Origin: a virus
Virus record (IMG/VR): IMGVR_UViG_3300022188_000023
Location: 1-40,473 of that record
DNA length: 40,473 nt
Strand: one strand, 5' to 3'
In this document: positions 1 through 7,718 of the stretch, piece after piece
Layout: the number at the start of each line of letters is the position of its first letter
Position numbering within the stretch: the stretch's first letter is position 1
Notes under the pieces: generated by a model
Databases searched by the model: none
The model's input: only the letters and a program-made list of their open reading frames with translations
What the model was told of the DNA's origin: nothing
Translations under genes and position numbers: made by a program

Positions 1-1
1 T

Positions 2-121
2 GCTCCTGCTAAAGCTGCTCCTGCTAAAGCTGCTCCTGCTAAAGCTGCTCCTGCTAAAGCTGCTCCTGCTAAAGCTGCTCCTGCTAAAGCTGCTCCTGCT
101 AAAGCTGCTCCTGCTAAAGCT
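2..121 (+). repeat. Tandem 15-bp repeat, 8 perfect copies (coding)
   Basis: The 15-bp unit GCTCCTGCTAAAGCT is repeated eight times without a single mismatch and then decays at 122 (GCTCCTATA). The unit is a whole number of codons, so copy number can change without breaking the frame. The array runs off the left edge, so the true copy number is unknown. Absence of even synonymous changes suggests recent expansion or assembly collapse. Confidence 0.95.
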
Positions 122-334
122 GCTCCTATAGAGGGTCAAAACTCTAAAGTTACCAGAGAGCAGTTGGCCGATAAGATGATTGAGTTATGTACTGTTACCG
201 GCAGCCGTGATGCCGCTCAAGAAATTATTAACGGTTTCAAAGTAGAGAAGCTCGCTGAGCTAAACGAAAAAGATTATGATGAAGCGCACGGGGCAGCCGA
301 GTTGAAGATACAACAGCTACGCGACGCGCAGTAG
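2..334 (+). CDS. 3' part of a phage protein with an APAKA-repeat linker
   Basis: The reading frame is open from base 2 to a TAG at 332-334 with no start inside the window, so this is the C-terminal 110 residues of a longer protein. The first 40 residues are eight identical Ala-Pro-Ala-Lys-Ala units, a flexible basic linker. The remaining ~68 residues are predicted mostly helical, beginning near 'VTREQLADKMIELC' and ending 'ELKIQQLRDAQ'. A small helical C-terminal domain after a P/A/K-rich linker is common in phage proteins of many kinds, so the function cannot be read from this part. It lies upstream of the replication genes on the same strand and is presumably co-transcribed with them. The frame and C-terminus are secure; the identity is unknown. 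Confidence 0.7.
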   Translation, partial: APAKAAPAKAAPAKAAPAKAAPAKAAPAKAAPAKAAPAKAAPIEGQNSKVTREQLADKMIELCTVTGSRDAAQEIINGFKVEKLAELNEKDYDEAHGAAELKIQQLRDAQ

Positions 335-428
335 GTATCCCTTACCTTTGGGGGATAAAGGGGGGCGTGGTTTGGCTGGAACGGGCTGCGCCCCTTGATT
401 TTAACAGAAGGCTCCGAAGAGGTTAGGA

Positions 429-611
429 ATGCTTAAAAAACTACGAGAGCTAAAAAAGATACAAAAAGCCACTGAGAGGGAAAGACTATCATGTAGTAAC
501 GCTCTTTTCTTCGGGGGAGAGACTGAACAGAGACGTAACACCCTCGGCCAGATCGGGCTTTTATTCGCCGTTTGGTTTCTTCTAGGTACGTTAATAGTTT
601 TATTTTTTTAA
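429..611 (+). CDS. Small single-pass membrane protein
   Basis: A 60-residue protein with a basic, polar N-terminal half ('MLKKLRELKKIQKATERER') and a hydrophobic C-terminal segment at about residues 41-60 ending LLGTLIVLFF, which reads as one membrane helix at the extreme C-terminus. This is tail-anchor-like topology with the charged part expected in the cytoplasm. A purine-rich stretch (GAAGAGGTTAGGA) precedes the ATG. It lies 10 bp upstream of the DUF6378 gene in the early operon. No family is recognised. The clear RBS and plausible protein make it likely real. Confidence 0.6.
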   Translation: MLKKLRELKKIQKATERERLSCSNALFFGGETEQRRNTLGQIGLLFAVWFLLGTLIVLFF

Positions 612-621
612 GGGGACGGAA

Positions 622-1098
622 ATGCTAGAGTTAAAAGTAGGGAAGACCTACGTTGATGCGGACGGAAACAGCGTGAGGCTTTTACGTAAAGTTATAAAAC
701 ACGGAAAAGATATCTCCTTCTTCGGCGAGGACGGTACGGAATACAACCCTAAAGGGGAGGTAAAACCTTATGCAGCCGGCTTACCTTTCTTGGATATCAA
801 AAAGGAGTTCAAACCTCTCTCCTTCAAAAGGGAGGAACCCACGGTAGAAGGTACCTTGGCCGAACGGGAGGGCATCTACGGTTCTTTTGAAGAACACTCA
901 TGTTTAGCCTCTACCCTTCTCGACGCCATGCCCCTCCTAATAGACAAGGACCCAGTTTACCGGAACGCGATGAATATGATCGTAATAAAAATAGCAAGAC
1001 TTATAACGGGTAGAATGTCTCACGCGGATACTTGGCACGATATCGCGGGTTACGCCACTCTCGCGGAGAAGCACGCTTTGAAGAAGGATAAGAAATGA
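622..1098 (+). CDS. DUF6378-type phage protein
   Basis: A 158-residue protein. The N-terminal ~70 residues form a small beta-rich region ('LELKVGKTYVDADGNSVRLL'). The C-terminal ~75 residues carry the pattern of the phage DUF6378 family: 'YGSFEEHSCLASTLLDAM', then 'MIVIKIARLITG', then 'HADTWHDIAGYATLAEKH'. The family is widespread in phages next to nucleotide or replication genes; its biochemical role is not established. The ATG follows AAGGGGACGGAA, a good ribosome site. Its TGA overlaps the next start as ATGA at 1095-1098, which implies translational coupling with the nuclease gene. Confidence 0.8.
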   Translation: MLELKVGKTYVDADGNSVRLLRKVIKHGKDISFFGEDGTEYNPKGEVKPYAAGLPFLDIKKEFKPLSFKREEPTVEGTLAEREGIYGSFEEHSCLASTLLDAMPLLIDKDPVYRNAMNMIVIKIARLITGRMSHADTWHDIAGYATLAEKHALKKDKK

Positions 1099-2267
1099 CA
1101 GAAAACACGGTAGAAAACGAACACGCGATCCTAAGCCCCTCTGGTGCCTCCCGATGGTCGCAATGTCTTGCCTCGCCATTCATGGAACGAGGGAGAGCCT
1201 CCTCTTCTAGCTCCTACGCGGAGGAGGGTACGAAGGCCCATCTAATCGCAAGCGAATGTCTGATAGATAACTCAGCCCCCGAGGACCTAGCGATTAAGAG
1301 TTATACAGATTACGTACGAAAAGAGGCGAAGGGGGGAATACTGCTTGTCGAGCGGCGCATGAGTATCTCTCACATCACAGGGGAGCCGAATGCAGCGGGT
1401 ACGGGAGATGCAGTCATTATCAAAGGGGACCGTCTCATTATTATAGATCTCAAGTATGGCATGGGTTTGAAGGTTAATGCGGAGGATAATCCTCAACTTG
1501 CCATGTACGCACTCGCGGCGTTAGAGTCCTTCGGGTTCATGGAATATTTCAAAGACGTGAAGATGGTAATCCACCAGCCCCGCCTCGACCATGTGTCGGA
1601 GGAGGTAGTCATGGTTGAGGAGTTATTAGCGACGCAGGAGTGGCTTAGCGAGGCTGCGAAGAAGGCTCGGGACTTACTCGAACAGGGTGCTCGTCCGAGC
1701 GAAGAAGACTTCTATCCTAGTCAAAAAACGTGTAAGTTTTGTCTTGCTAGCGGCGACTGTGCTGTGCAGACGAAAAAGGTTTTGAATGAGATAGATGCGG
1801 ACTTCGAAGTGCTGGACGACGTAAAGGAAAAAGTTACCGACATTAAAGACTACACGAACGGCGACCTAGACAAAGCGATGCAAGCGGTACCTTTCATAAA
1901 GGCATGGGCGGCGGCGGTAGAAAAACAATTGCATGCTCAGTTGCTCGGCGGCGGAAGCGTCGAAGGGTGGAAACTCGTAAGAGGGCGACGGGGTAATTCT
2001 ACGTGGACAGATGAGGGAGACGTAGAAAAGGACCTGCGTGGTATGAATGTCCCTATATCCCAAATCTTTGTTAAGAAAATTATCAGTCCGTCACAGTTCA
2101 AGAAGAAGTTTGAGAAGACTAAGCCCGGATGGTGGGCGAAGGTAGCAGATTTAGTATTCTGCGCACCGGGCAAGCCGACGGTAGCCGCCGAGAGCGATAA
2201 ACGTAAAGCTATAGTCTTCACAGATGTCGCGGACGATTTTAAGGTAATTAACAAAAGTGGAGGTTAA
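1095..2267 (+). CDS. DUF2800 RecB/AddB-like Fe-S nuclease
   Basis: A 390-residue protein that begins 'HAILSPSGASRWSQCLASPF', the usual start of DUF2800 phage proteins. The PD-(D/E)XK core is visible: D105 (GTGDAV), D118-x-K120 (IIIDLKYG) and the RecB-type Q134-x3-Y138. Four cysteines, C24 and C213-x2-C216-x5-C222, match the C...Cx2Cx5C arrangement that holds a 4Fe-4S cluster in AddB and Cas4 nucleases. It is expected to be a cytoplasmic DNA exonuclease acting in replication or recombination with the DUF2815 protein encoded just downstream. The ~140 residues after the cysteines are less recognisable. Start is the ATG overlapping the previous stop. Nuclease class is secure; substrate is inferred. 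Confidence 0.88.
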   Translation: MTENTVENEHAILSPSGASRWSQCLASPFMERGRASSSSSYAEEGTKAHLIASECLIDNSAPEDLAIKSYTDYVRKEAKGGILLVERRMSISHITGEPNAAGTGDAVIIKGDRLIIIDLKYGMGLKVNAEDNPQLAMYALAALESFGFMEYFKDVKMVIHQPRLDHVSEEVVMVEELLATQEWLSEAAKKARDLLEQGARPSEEDFYPSQKTCKFCLASGDCAVQTKKVLNEIDADFEVLDDVKEKVTDIKDYTNGDLDKAMQAVPFIKAWAAAVEKQLHAQLLGGGSVEGWKLVRGRRGNSTWTDEGDVEKDLRGMNVPISQIFVKKIISPSQFKKKFEKTKPGWWAKVADLVFCAPGKPTVAAESDKRKAIVFTDVADDFKVINKSGG

Positions 2268-2270
2268 AGA

Positions 2271-2489
2271 ATGCGAAACGCTTTAAGGCGAGCTTTCGGG
2301 GTGATCCATCCTCTTCCCGGTAAAACGGAAAGACAATTCGATGCACTAGATTTCGCGGCGAAAGCCCTACGGTCGGGGCAAGAAATAGAGAAAGCGGCGT
2401 GTGAAATATATATGTCGTTCGCGCACCCTCCTCCGCCTAAAGCCGTTGAGGAGGCGTTAAATAATCTGAGGGATAAAGTATTCCCTTGA
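2271..2489 (+). CDS. Hypothetical early protein (72 aa)
   Basis: A soluble 72-residue protein with no family I recognise. It starts 3 bp after the nuclease stop, preceded by a strong GGAGGT ribosome site. Residues ~20-70 look like two or three amphipathic helices separated by a proline run ('HPPPPKAVEEALNNL'). Location between the DUF2800 nuclease and the DUF2815 protein suggests a minor replication or recombination accessory, but that is position only. Confidence 0.65.
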   Translation: MRNALRRAFGVIHPLPGKTERQFDALDFAAKALRSGQEIEKAACEIYMSFAHPPPPKAVEEALNNLRDKVFP

Positions 2490-2545
2490 CGAGTACCCCT
2501 CGTGGTATTTTCGGCTCAAGCTACGGGGGGTTTCAATCGAGCCGA
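2489..2545 (+). other. Inverted repeats between early genes
   Basis: The 88-bp gap before the DUF2815 gene holds two inverted repeats: ACGAG/CTCGT with a 5-nt loop (2489-2503) followed by GGTATTTT, and TCGGCTC/GAGCCGA (2511-2517 and 2539-2545) with a 21-nt loop. They may be an attenuator, mRNA processing site or operator controlling the abundant DUF2815 protein. Neither is a canonical terminator. Confidence 0.35.
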
Positions 2546-2577
2546 CAACACGTACTACAAAAAAAAGGAAGACGAAA

Positions 2578-3138
2578 ATGAAGGTTATTTTTCAAAACGT
2601 AAGACTATCCTACCCCCATCTCTTTACAGAAGATAAGTATGGCAAACATAGCTGCTCTCTGATTCTCGATAAGGTAGATAACAAAAAACAAATCGACGAC
2701 CTAAACGCTGCGGTGAAAGCTGAGATGCTAGAGAAGTTCGGCGCTAAATCCGTAGCGATGGAGACAGCCCTCCGTGCTGATAAGCAGAAATGCTGCATCA
2801 AAGACGGTGATACCTTCCTTACGGGGCAGGGTGAACCTTTAGCTCCCGGATGTGTCGTCGTATCCTGTAATCGCAAACCGACCGCCGCCCCCCTACAACT
2901 TCTCGACGGGAAGAAGGTAGCTATTACCCAAGACGGGATTCTTTACGCAGGGTGCTATGTCAACGCCTCCTTAGAGATATGGGGCCAAACCGGCGAATAC
3001 CAAGGTATCCGTGGCACTCTCAACGGTCTGCAATTTGCTGGAGAAGGTGAACGCTTCGGTGGCGCACCCGTGCCTACCTCGGACGATTTTGAACCTCTCG
3101 AAACAGGAGAGGAAGCCGGCGACTTCAACGATCTGTGA
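2578..3138 (+). CDS. DUF2815 ssDNA-binding-like protein
   Basis: A 186-residue protein that opens 'MKVIFQNVRLSYPHLF', the hallmark of DUF2815, which in phages is paired with DUF2800 nucleases and family A polymerases. The family is regarded as single-stranded-DNA-binding-like (OB-fold). The acidic C-terminal tail ('DDFEPLETGEEAGDFNDL') resembles the protein-interaction tails of SSB and T7 gp2.5. It is expected to coat ssDNA during replication and recombination and to contact partners through that tail. An A-rich leader with AAAGGAAGAC precedes the ATG. The TGA overlaps the ATG of the GapR-like gene. Confidence 0.85.
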   Translation: MKVIFQNVRLSYPHLFTEDKYGKHSCSLILDKVDNKKQIDDLNAAVKAEMLEKFGAKSVAMETALRADKQKCCIKDGDTFLTGQGEPLAPGCVVVSCNRKPTAAPLQLLDGKKVAITQDGILYAGCYVNASLEIWGQTGEYQGIRGTLNGLQFAGEGERFGGAPVPTSDDFEPLETGEEAGDFNDL

Positions 3139-3386
3139 TGTCGAGTTTAGGTCATAACAGTATGTCTAAGGAATTGTTAGAGGACACTCTCGAACGGGTT
3201 GAAACCTTAATATCTGAGCGTAAAGGGATAAACGATACGATCAAATACATTCTCACCGCTGCCGAGGGGCAGGGACTAGATAAGAGAACTATACGTGAAA
3301 TGTTACGTTTGCGGGGAATAGATAAGGAAGTCCGCGACGAACAAGAAGCATTACGCGAACTGTATCTTACGACCTTGGGCATATAA
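3138..3386 (+). CDS. GapR-like nucleoid-associated protein (DUF2312)
   Basis: An 82-residue protein that fits the GapR/UPF0335 (DUF2312) family: an N-terminal helix 'LEDTLERVETLISERKGI', then 'DTIKYILTAAEGQGLDKRT', 'IREMLRLRGID' and the characteristic end 'RDEQEALRELYLTTLG'. Caulobacter GapR is a coiled-coil nucleoid protein that clamps overtwisted AT-rich DNA ahead of replication and stimulates type II topoisomerases. The ATG at 3138 overlaps the DUF2815 stop; an in-frame GTG lies one codon upstream. The phage copy may relieve torsion at its forks or act on the host nucleoid. The family is nearly restricted to Alphaproteobacteria and their phages, so it is the best host clue here. Confidence 0.85.
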   Translation: MSSLGHNSMSKELLEDTLERVETLISERKGINDTIKYILTAAEGQGLDKRTIREMLRLRGIDKEVRDEQEALRELYLTTLGI

Positions 3387-3396
3387 CCTACACCCC

Positions 3397-3426
3397 GCCC
3401 GTGGGGCTCATACGCGGGCATTTTTA
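3397..3426 (+). terminator. Possible weak intrinsic terminator
   Basis: GCCCG (3397-3401) and CGGGC (3415-3419) can pair around a 13-nt loop and are followed by ATTTTTAAAA. It sits just after the GapR-like stop. The stem is only 5 bp and the next gene continues on the same strand 37 bp later, so it may only dampen read-through. Confidence 0.35.
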
Positions 3427-3462
3427 AAATGCAAACCTGATAAAAAAAAAGAAAGGGAAGAA

Positions 3463-3777
3463 ATGTTTTACCCCCTCGAACCTAATCAAAAGGATGTTCT
3501 GTTTTTCGATAGTCTAGCGCACGTGTTAACGAAAGCTTTGTTAAAGAGAGAGTACATGGAGGATCACGGTTTGGAACCGGAGGACGCGGTACGAGCCGTA
3601 CAAAACCTTAGTACCCAAGCAGGAAGCTCGGACACAGACCTACTGTCAGAGGGCGGCAATCCTGACGACCAAGAGATACTCCATTACCGGGAGGTCTACT
3701 ATTATATGGCCTCGGCGGCGGTAATGCTCTCTGATATGACCCCCGCCCTCGTACCTGAAATCCCTACCATACATTAA
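3463..3777 (+). CDS. Hypothetical acidic early protein (104 aa)
   Basis: An acidic soluble 104-residue protein with no recognised family. A poly-A leader and AAAGGGAAGAA precede the ATG. Residues 10-35 and 75-100 look helical ('LFFDSLAHVLTKALLKRE'; 'YYYMASAAVMLSDMTP'), with a polar middle. It lies between the GapR-like gene and the polymerase and so is probably expressed early. Confidence 0.65.
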   Translation: MFYPLEPNQKDVLFFDSLAHVLTKALLKREYMEDHGLEPEDAVRAVQNLSTQAGSSDTDLLSEGGNPDDQEILHYREVYYYMASAAVMLSDMTPALVPEIPTIH

Positions 3778-3787
3778 GGAGCAACCT

Positions 3788-3967
3788 ATGGATTATACAC
3801 GCGGAGGTAAGACACGTTTCTTCTTCGAACCTTTCGGCAAGCGCGACGGCCTTTGCCCTCTTGGTTATAAGATTTATGACCGTAAGACGGGGGAACTAAT
3901 AGGTCGCACTGAAAATAATCTGTCGGCATATACGGTATGCGCCGCCTTAGAAAGGTTCGAAGGATGA
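3788..3967 (+). CDS. Small hypothetical protein upstream of DNA polymerase (59 aa)
   Basis: A short gene that is easy to miss: ATG at 3788 preceded by AAGGAG at ideal spacing, 59 codons, then a TGA that overlaps the polymerase ATG (ATGA at 3964-3967). The protein starts 'MDYTRGGKTRFFFEPFGKR' and contains 'YKIYDRKTGELIGRTEN', a beta-hairpin-like stretch. The stop-start overlap also decides the polymerase start. No function can be assigned. Confidence 0.7.
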   Translation: MDYTRGGKTRFFFEPFGKRDGLCPLGYKIYDRKTGELIGRTENNLSAYTVCAALERFEG

Positions 3968-6024
3968 AACGGCTATTCCTCGATCTCGAAACCTATTGTG
4001 AAGAGCCTATCACAAGTGGAGCTCACAAGTACGCCGAAAGCGCCGAGATACTTTTATTCTCTTACGCTATCGACGCGGCCCCCGCTAAAGTATGGGACCT
4101 AACAGCGGACAAGAAGATGCCCTCGGACCTCAGAGCGGCGATCAAGGACCGTGACACGCTTTTCATCGCCCATAACAGCGCGTTTGATCGAACGGTGTTG
4201 AAGAGATTTAGCAAGCGTTTTGAGGACGTGAACAACTGGCGGGATACGATGGTGAGAGCTTACGCGCATGGCCTCCCCGGTTCTCTCGCCGTACTTTGTG
4301 GGCTATATAACTTAGGGCAAGAGAAGTCGAAAGCTTCGAATGGTCACCGTTTGATCCATTTATTTTGTAAGCCCCGCCCAAAAAATAACAAATTGAAACG
4401 TGCTACGCGCTTCTCCCATCCTAATGAGTGGAAAGATTTCGTGGACTACGCGAGGCTCGACGTTGTGTCTATGCGTGAGCTTTATTATAAGCTTCCTCGT
4501 CGCAACCACACGAAGCAAGAACTCGTCATATGGAGGCTTGACCAAGGGATCAACGACCGAGGCTTTTTTATTGATACCGAGCTGGTCGAGAGCGCCCTTA
4601 AAATGGTGGACGTTGAGCAGAAACATCTTCGGAAGATGACGAAGGAGAAGACGCAGGGGGCGTTAGAAAGTACCACGCAGCGCGACGCTTTTCTTGCGCA
4701 CATTCTCGAAGTATATAAAGTAGAGTTACCTGACGCAAAGGCGGTAACAATCCAAAAGAGGATTGACGACCCTTCCCTCCCTAACGGTATGAAGGAGCTG
4801 CTACGACTACGTCTAAGCGCGACGACCTCCTCCACGGCGAAATACAAGAAGTTAAGTAAATGCGTATCTTCCGACGGAAGACTGCGCGGGACGTTGCAGT
4901 TTGACGGAGCGGCGCGTACGAGGAGATGGGCGGGACGATTATTCCAGCCTCACAACCTGCCCCGCCCCTCCTTCTCCTCTGAGGAGGTTGAAAGAGGCAT
5001 CGCGGCGTTGAAAGCAGGTTGCGCCGATCTTATCTATGATAACGTCATGGCCGTTACCAGCTCCGCGTTACGAGGATGTGTGGCCGCATCGAAAGGAAGA
5101 AAGTTGGTTGTGTCCGATCTGTCGAATATCGAGGGGCGTATTCAGGCGTGGATTGCGGGGGAGGAATGGAAGCTCCAAGCCTTTCGTGCTTTTGATAATG
5201 GAAGGGGCCACGATCTTTATAAATTGGCTTACGCTAAGATGTTTCGGGTTAACCCCGAAGACATAACTAAAAACCAAAGACAGATAGGTAAGACTTCGGA
5301 ACTCGCGGGGGGATACGGAGGAGGTGTAGGGGCCTTTGTAACCTTTGCTACATCATTTAACATTGACCTCGATCTTTTGGCCGAGGAGGCTTACCCTCTT
5401 ATGCCCTCGCGCATTTTAACCGAAGCAGAAGGTATGTGGGAATGGGCGAAGGCCAGAGAACGTACGTTAGGCATTGCGAAGAAAACCTTTATCGTCATGG
5501 ACAGCTTCAAGAGGCAGTGGCGTGAGGCGCATCCGGCGATATCCTCTTACTGGCAAATTATCGAGGGTGCCGTGCGAAATGCCATTAGTAGGAAGAATAC
5601 CGTATTTTCCGTAAAGGGGATGAAGGTCGAGAGCCAAGGGGCTTGGCTTTATATCCTCATGCCCTCGGGTAGAAGCCTTTGCTATCCTAACCCACGAATT
5701 GACGAGGACGGTCAAATCCTTTTCAAAGGGATGGACCCCTACACACGGAAGTGGGGGCAATTAGGAACGTACGGAGGGAAGATTTTTGAGAACTTATGCC
5801 AATCTCTCGCCCGCGACGTGCTGGCCGACAACATGTGCCTTGTCCAAGACGCGGGGTATGATATTGTTCTCACAGTTCACGATGAGGTCATATGTGACAC
5901 TCCAGATTCCGATGAATTCAACCCCGTGCATTTAAGTGGTTTGCTCTCCCACGTCCCTGATTGGGCGGAAGGGTTACCGTTGGCCGCCGCAGGGTTCGAG
6001 GGCTGCCGTTATAGGAAGGACTGA
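3964..6024 (+). CDS. Family A DNA polymerase with 3'-5' exonuclease
   Basis: The main replicative polymerase, 686 residues. The exonuclease domain has D7-x-E9 (FLDLET), 'FIAHNSAFDRTVL' and the Exo III 'DYARLD'. The polymerase domain has 'RTRRWAGRLFQPHNLPRP', motif A with D385 (VVSDLSNIEGR), motif B (R439 and K443 in RQIGK, then GGYGGGVGAF) and motif C H639-D640-E641. All catalytic residues are present, so it should be active and proofreading. No 5' nuclease domain is present, as usual for phage versions. An upstream ATG at 3937 would add nine basic residues, but the ATG at 3964 begins directly at the conserved 'MKRLFLDLET' and overlaps the preceding stop, so it is preferred. Confidence 0.95.
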   Translation: MKRLFLDLETYCEEPITSGAHKYAESAEILLFSYAIDAAPAKVWDLTADKKMPSDLRAAIKDRDTLFIAHNSAFDRTVLKRFSKRFEDVNNWRDTMVRAYAHGLPGSLAVLCGLYNLGQEKSKASNGHRLIHLFCKPRPKNNKLKRATRFSHPNEWKDFVDYARLDVVSMRELYYKLPRRNHTKQELVIWRLDQGINDRGFFIDTELVESALKMVDVEQKHLRKMTKEKTQGALESTTQRDAFLAHILEVYKVELPDAKAVTIQKRIDDPSLPNGMKELLRLRLSATTSSTAKYKKLSKCVSSDGRLRGTLQFDGAARTRRWAGRLFQPHNLPRPSFSSEEVERGIAALKAGCADLIYDNVMAVTSSALRGCVAASKGRKLVVSDLSNIEGRIQAWIAGEEWKLQAFRAFDNGRGHDLYKLAYAKMFRVNPEDITKNQRQIGKTSELAGGYGGGVGAFVTFATSFNIDLDLLAEEAYPLMPSRILTEAEGMWEWAKARERTLGIAKKTFIVMDSFKRQWREAHPAISSYWQIIEGAVRNAISRKNTVFSVKGMKVESQGAWLYILMPSGRSLCYPNPRIDEDGQILFKGMDPYTRKWGQLGTYGGKIFENLCQSLARDVLADNMCLVQDAGYDIVLTVHDEVICDTPDSDEFNPVHLSGLLSHVPDWAEGLPLAAAGFEGCRYRKD

Positions 6025-6027
6025 GAA

Positions 6028-6315
6028 ATGCGTGAAACAGGGCCTTCGGGGGTCGCCGCTTATCTTCGTAGAAGGGTTATCGAGGCGGGGGGCTATATCC
6101 GTAAAGTTGAGTTCCCCAGTACGAAGGGCGCACCCGATTATTTAGTATGCCTCCCCGAGGGCGTGCCTTTTTGGGTCGAAACTAAATCCCCGACAGGCCG
6201 CTTGCGGGCGAGCCAGAGCAGAGAGATATCCGCGTTGCGGGGTATAGGGGAGACTGTTTGGGTAGTGTCTTCTAAAAAGGAGATCGACGCTTTGGTAGGG
6301 CTTTACCGAATATGA
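6028..6315 (+). CDS. VRR-NUC domain nuclease
   Basis: A 95-residue stand-alone VRR-NUC protein. The restriction-enzyme-like core is visible: 'GGYIRKVEFPSTKGAPDYLV' supplies the first catalytic acid in GAPD, and 'PFWVETKSP' supplies the E-x-K pair, with 'ASQSREISALRGIGETVWVV' as the following helix and strand. Stand-alone phage VRR-NUC proteins sit between polymerase and helicase genes and are thought to cut branched or flapped DNA. It begins 3 bp after the polymerase stop and overlaps the helicase start (ATGA at 6312). Confidence 0.9.
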   Translation: MRETGPSGVAAYLRRRVIEAGGYIRKVEFPSTKGAPDYLVCLPEGVPFWVETKSPTGRLRASQSREISALRGIGETVWVVSSKKEIDALVGLYRI

Positions 6316-7718
6316 AGACTCTTGTCCCCCGCCCTTACCAAAAGCTTATCCGTGATCGTATTCTGAAAAAGAAACGCACAGCTATATGGGCTTTTATGGG
6401 GAGCGGAAAAACAGCCGCGACTTTGCTTGCCATCGACCTCCTTAAAATCGTGGAGGATTCGCCCGTGCTTATCGTCGCTCCAAAACTCGTAGCGCAGGTA
6501 GTATGGAGTGATGAGGTAGCCAAGTGGTCGAACTTCCGCCACCTAACCGTTTCTACAGTCGTCGGTGCTCTTTCCACACGTAACCGCGCCCTCGCAAGGG
6601 AAGCGGACATCTACACCGTGAACTTTGAACAACTCCCTTGGCTTGTGGATAAGCTAGGGGATGAGTGGCCTTTCAAAACTGTGGTGGTGGACGAAAGCTC
6701 GAAGTTACGGGGTTTCAGAGGGAGCATACAGACAAGCAAAACAGGGAAAAAGTTCCTTCGTGCGGGCGGAACAAGCAGGGCTAGTGCGCTGGCCAAGGTG
6801 GCCTTCTCAAAAGTGGATAGATTTATCGAACTCACCGGCACCCCCGCACCGAACGGGATCGAAACCCTATGGGGCCAAATGTGGTTTCTCGACGCTGGCC
6901 GCCGTTTGGGGAACACCTTCTCCGCTTTTTCCCGCCGTTGGTTCTCTGTTGGGTGGGATAAATACTCCTTGGTCCCTCACCCCCATGCGGAAGAGGAGGT
7001 AAGGGAAAGGATAGCGGATATAACTTTCGCGCTAAGAGCTGAGGATTGGTTTGATCTGAAAAAGCCCATAGTCACGAATGTAATGGTCGAGCTCCCTCCG
7101 AAAGCGAGAAGGATGTACAGGGAAATGGAAAAGGATTTCTATACGGAGATAAATAAGAGGGGAGTGAACGCCCCCAATGCCGCCGTGAAAGCAGGTAAAT
7201 GCTCTCAGTTAGCCAACGGCGCGGTGTACGTCGAGGAAGCCGGCGGAGCTTTCGAGGAGTTACATACCTCTAAGATCGCCGCCCTTGACCGTATCGTGGA
7301 AGAGGCGGGGGGCATGCCTGTTCTGGTCGTATATCAATTCAAACACGATCTCAAACGGCTATTAAAGGCTTTCCCGAAAGGGAGGAAATTAGACGGTAAA
7401 CCCGCAACGGTGAAGAAGTGGAACTCGGGAGGGCTCCCCCTTATGTTTCTACACGCGGCGAGCGCGGGACACGGGAATAACTTCCAAGACGGCGGCAACA
7501 TTATAGTGTGCTTCGGAATGGATTGGGACTTGGAATTGTACGAGCAGGTACTCGAACGGATCGGGCCTGTGAGGCAATTACAATCAGGGCATGATCGTGC
7601 GGTGTTCGTCTACCATATCCTTGCGAAGGGGACGATAGACGAGCTTAAACTAGAGAGGCTTAGGACGAAGGCTTCCGTGCAAGAGCTGTTGCTGAGAGAA
7701 GCTTCTAAAAGGCTTTAG
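6312..7718 (+). CDS. SNF2-type superfamily 2 helicase/translocase
   Basis: A 468-residue SF2 ATPase of the SNF2-like class usual in phages with DUF2800, DUF2815 and VRR-NUC genes. Seen: Q-like start 'RPYQKLIRDRIL', Walker A 'FMGSGKTAAT' with K33, Walker B 'VVVDESSKLRG' (DESS), motif III 'ELTGTPAPNG', and C-terminal lobe motifs 'FLHAASAGHGNNFQDG' and 'YEQVLERIGPVRQ'. The last uses IGP where SNF2 proteins usually have xHR, a small departure. It probably remodels or translocates on duplex DNA at forks or recombination intermediates. Its last 14 bp overlap the 3' end of the oppositely oriented immunity gene. Confidence 0.9.
   Translation: MKTLVPRPYQKLIRDRILKKKRTAIWAFMGSGKTAATLLAIDLLKIVEDSPVLIVAPKLVAQVVWSDEVAKWSNFRHLTVSTVVGALSTRNRALAREADIYTVNFEQLPWLVDKLGDEWPFKTVVVDESSKLRGFRGSIQTSKTGKKFLRAGGTSRASALAKVAFSKVDRFIELTGTPAPNGIETLWGQMWFLDAGRRLGNTFSAFSRRWFSVGWDKYSLVPHPHAEEEVRERIADITFALRAEDWFDLKKPIVTNVMVELPPKARRMYREMEKDFYTEINKRGVNAPNAAVKAGKCSQLANGAVYVEEAGGAFEELHTSKIAALDRIVEEAGGMPVLVVYQFKHDLKRLLKAFPKGRKLDGKPATVKKWNSGGLPLMFLHAASAGHGNNFQDGGNIIVCFGMDWDLELYEQVLERIGPVRQLQSGHDRAVFVYHILAKGTIDELKLERLRTKASVQELLLREASKRL

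Noticed and set aside
2486-2511. Promoter TTGACG with TATTTT before the DUF2815 gene
   Set aside because: The spacer is only 14 bp and the -35 overlaps the previous stop codon; not convincing without transcript data.
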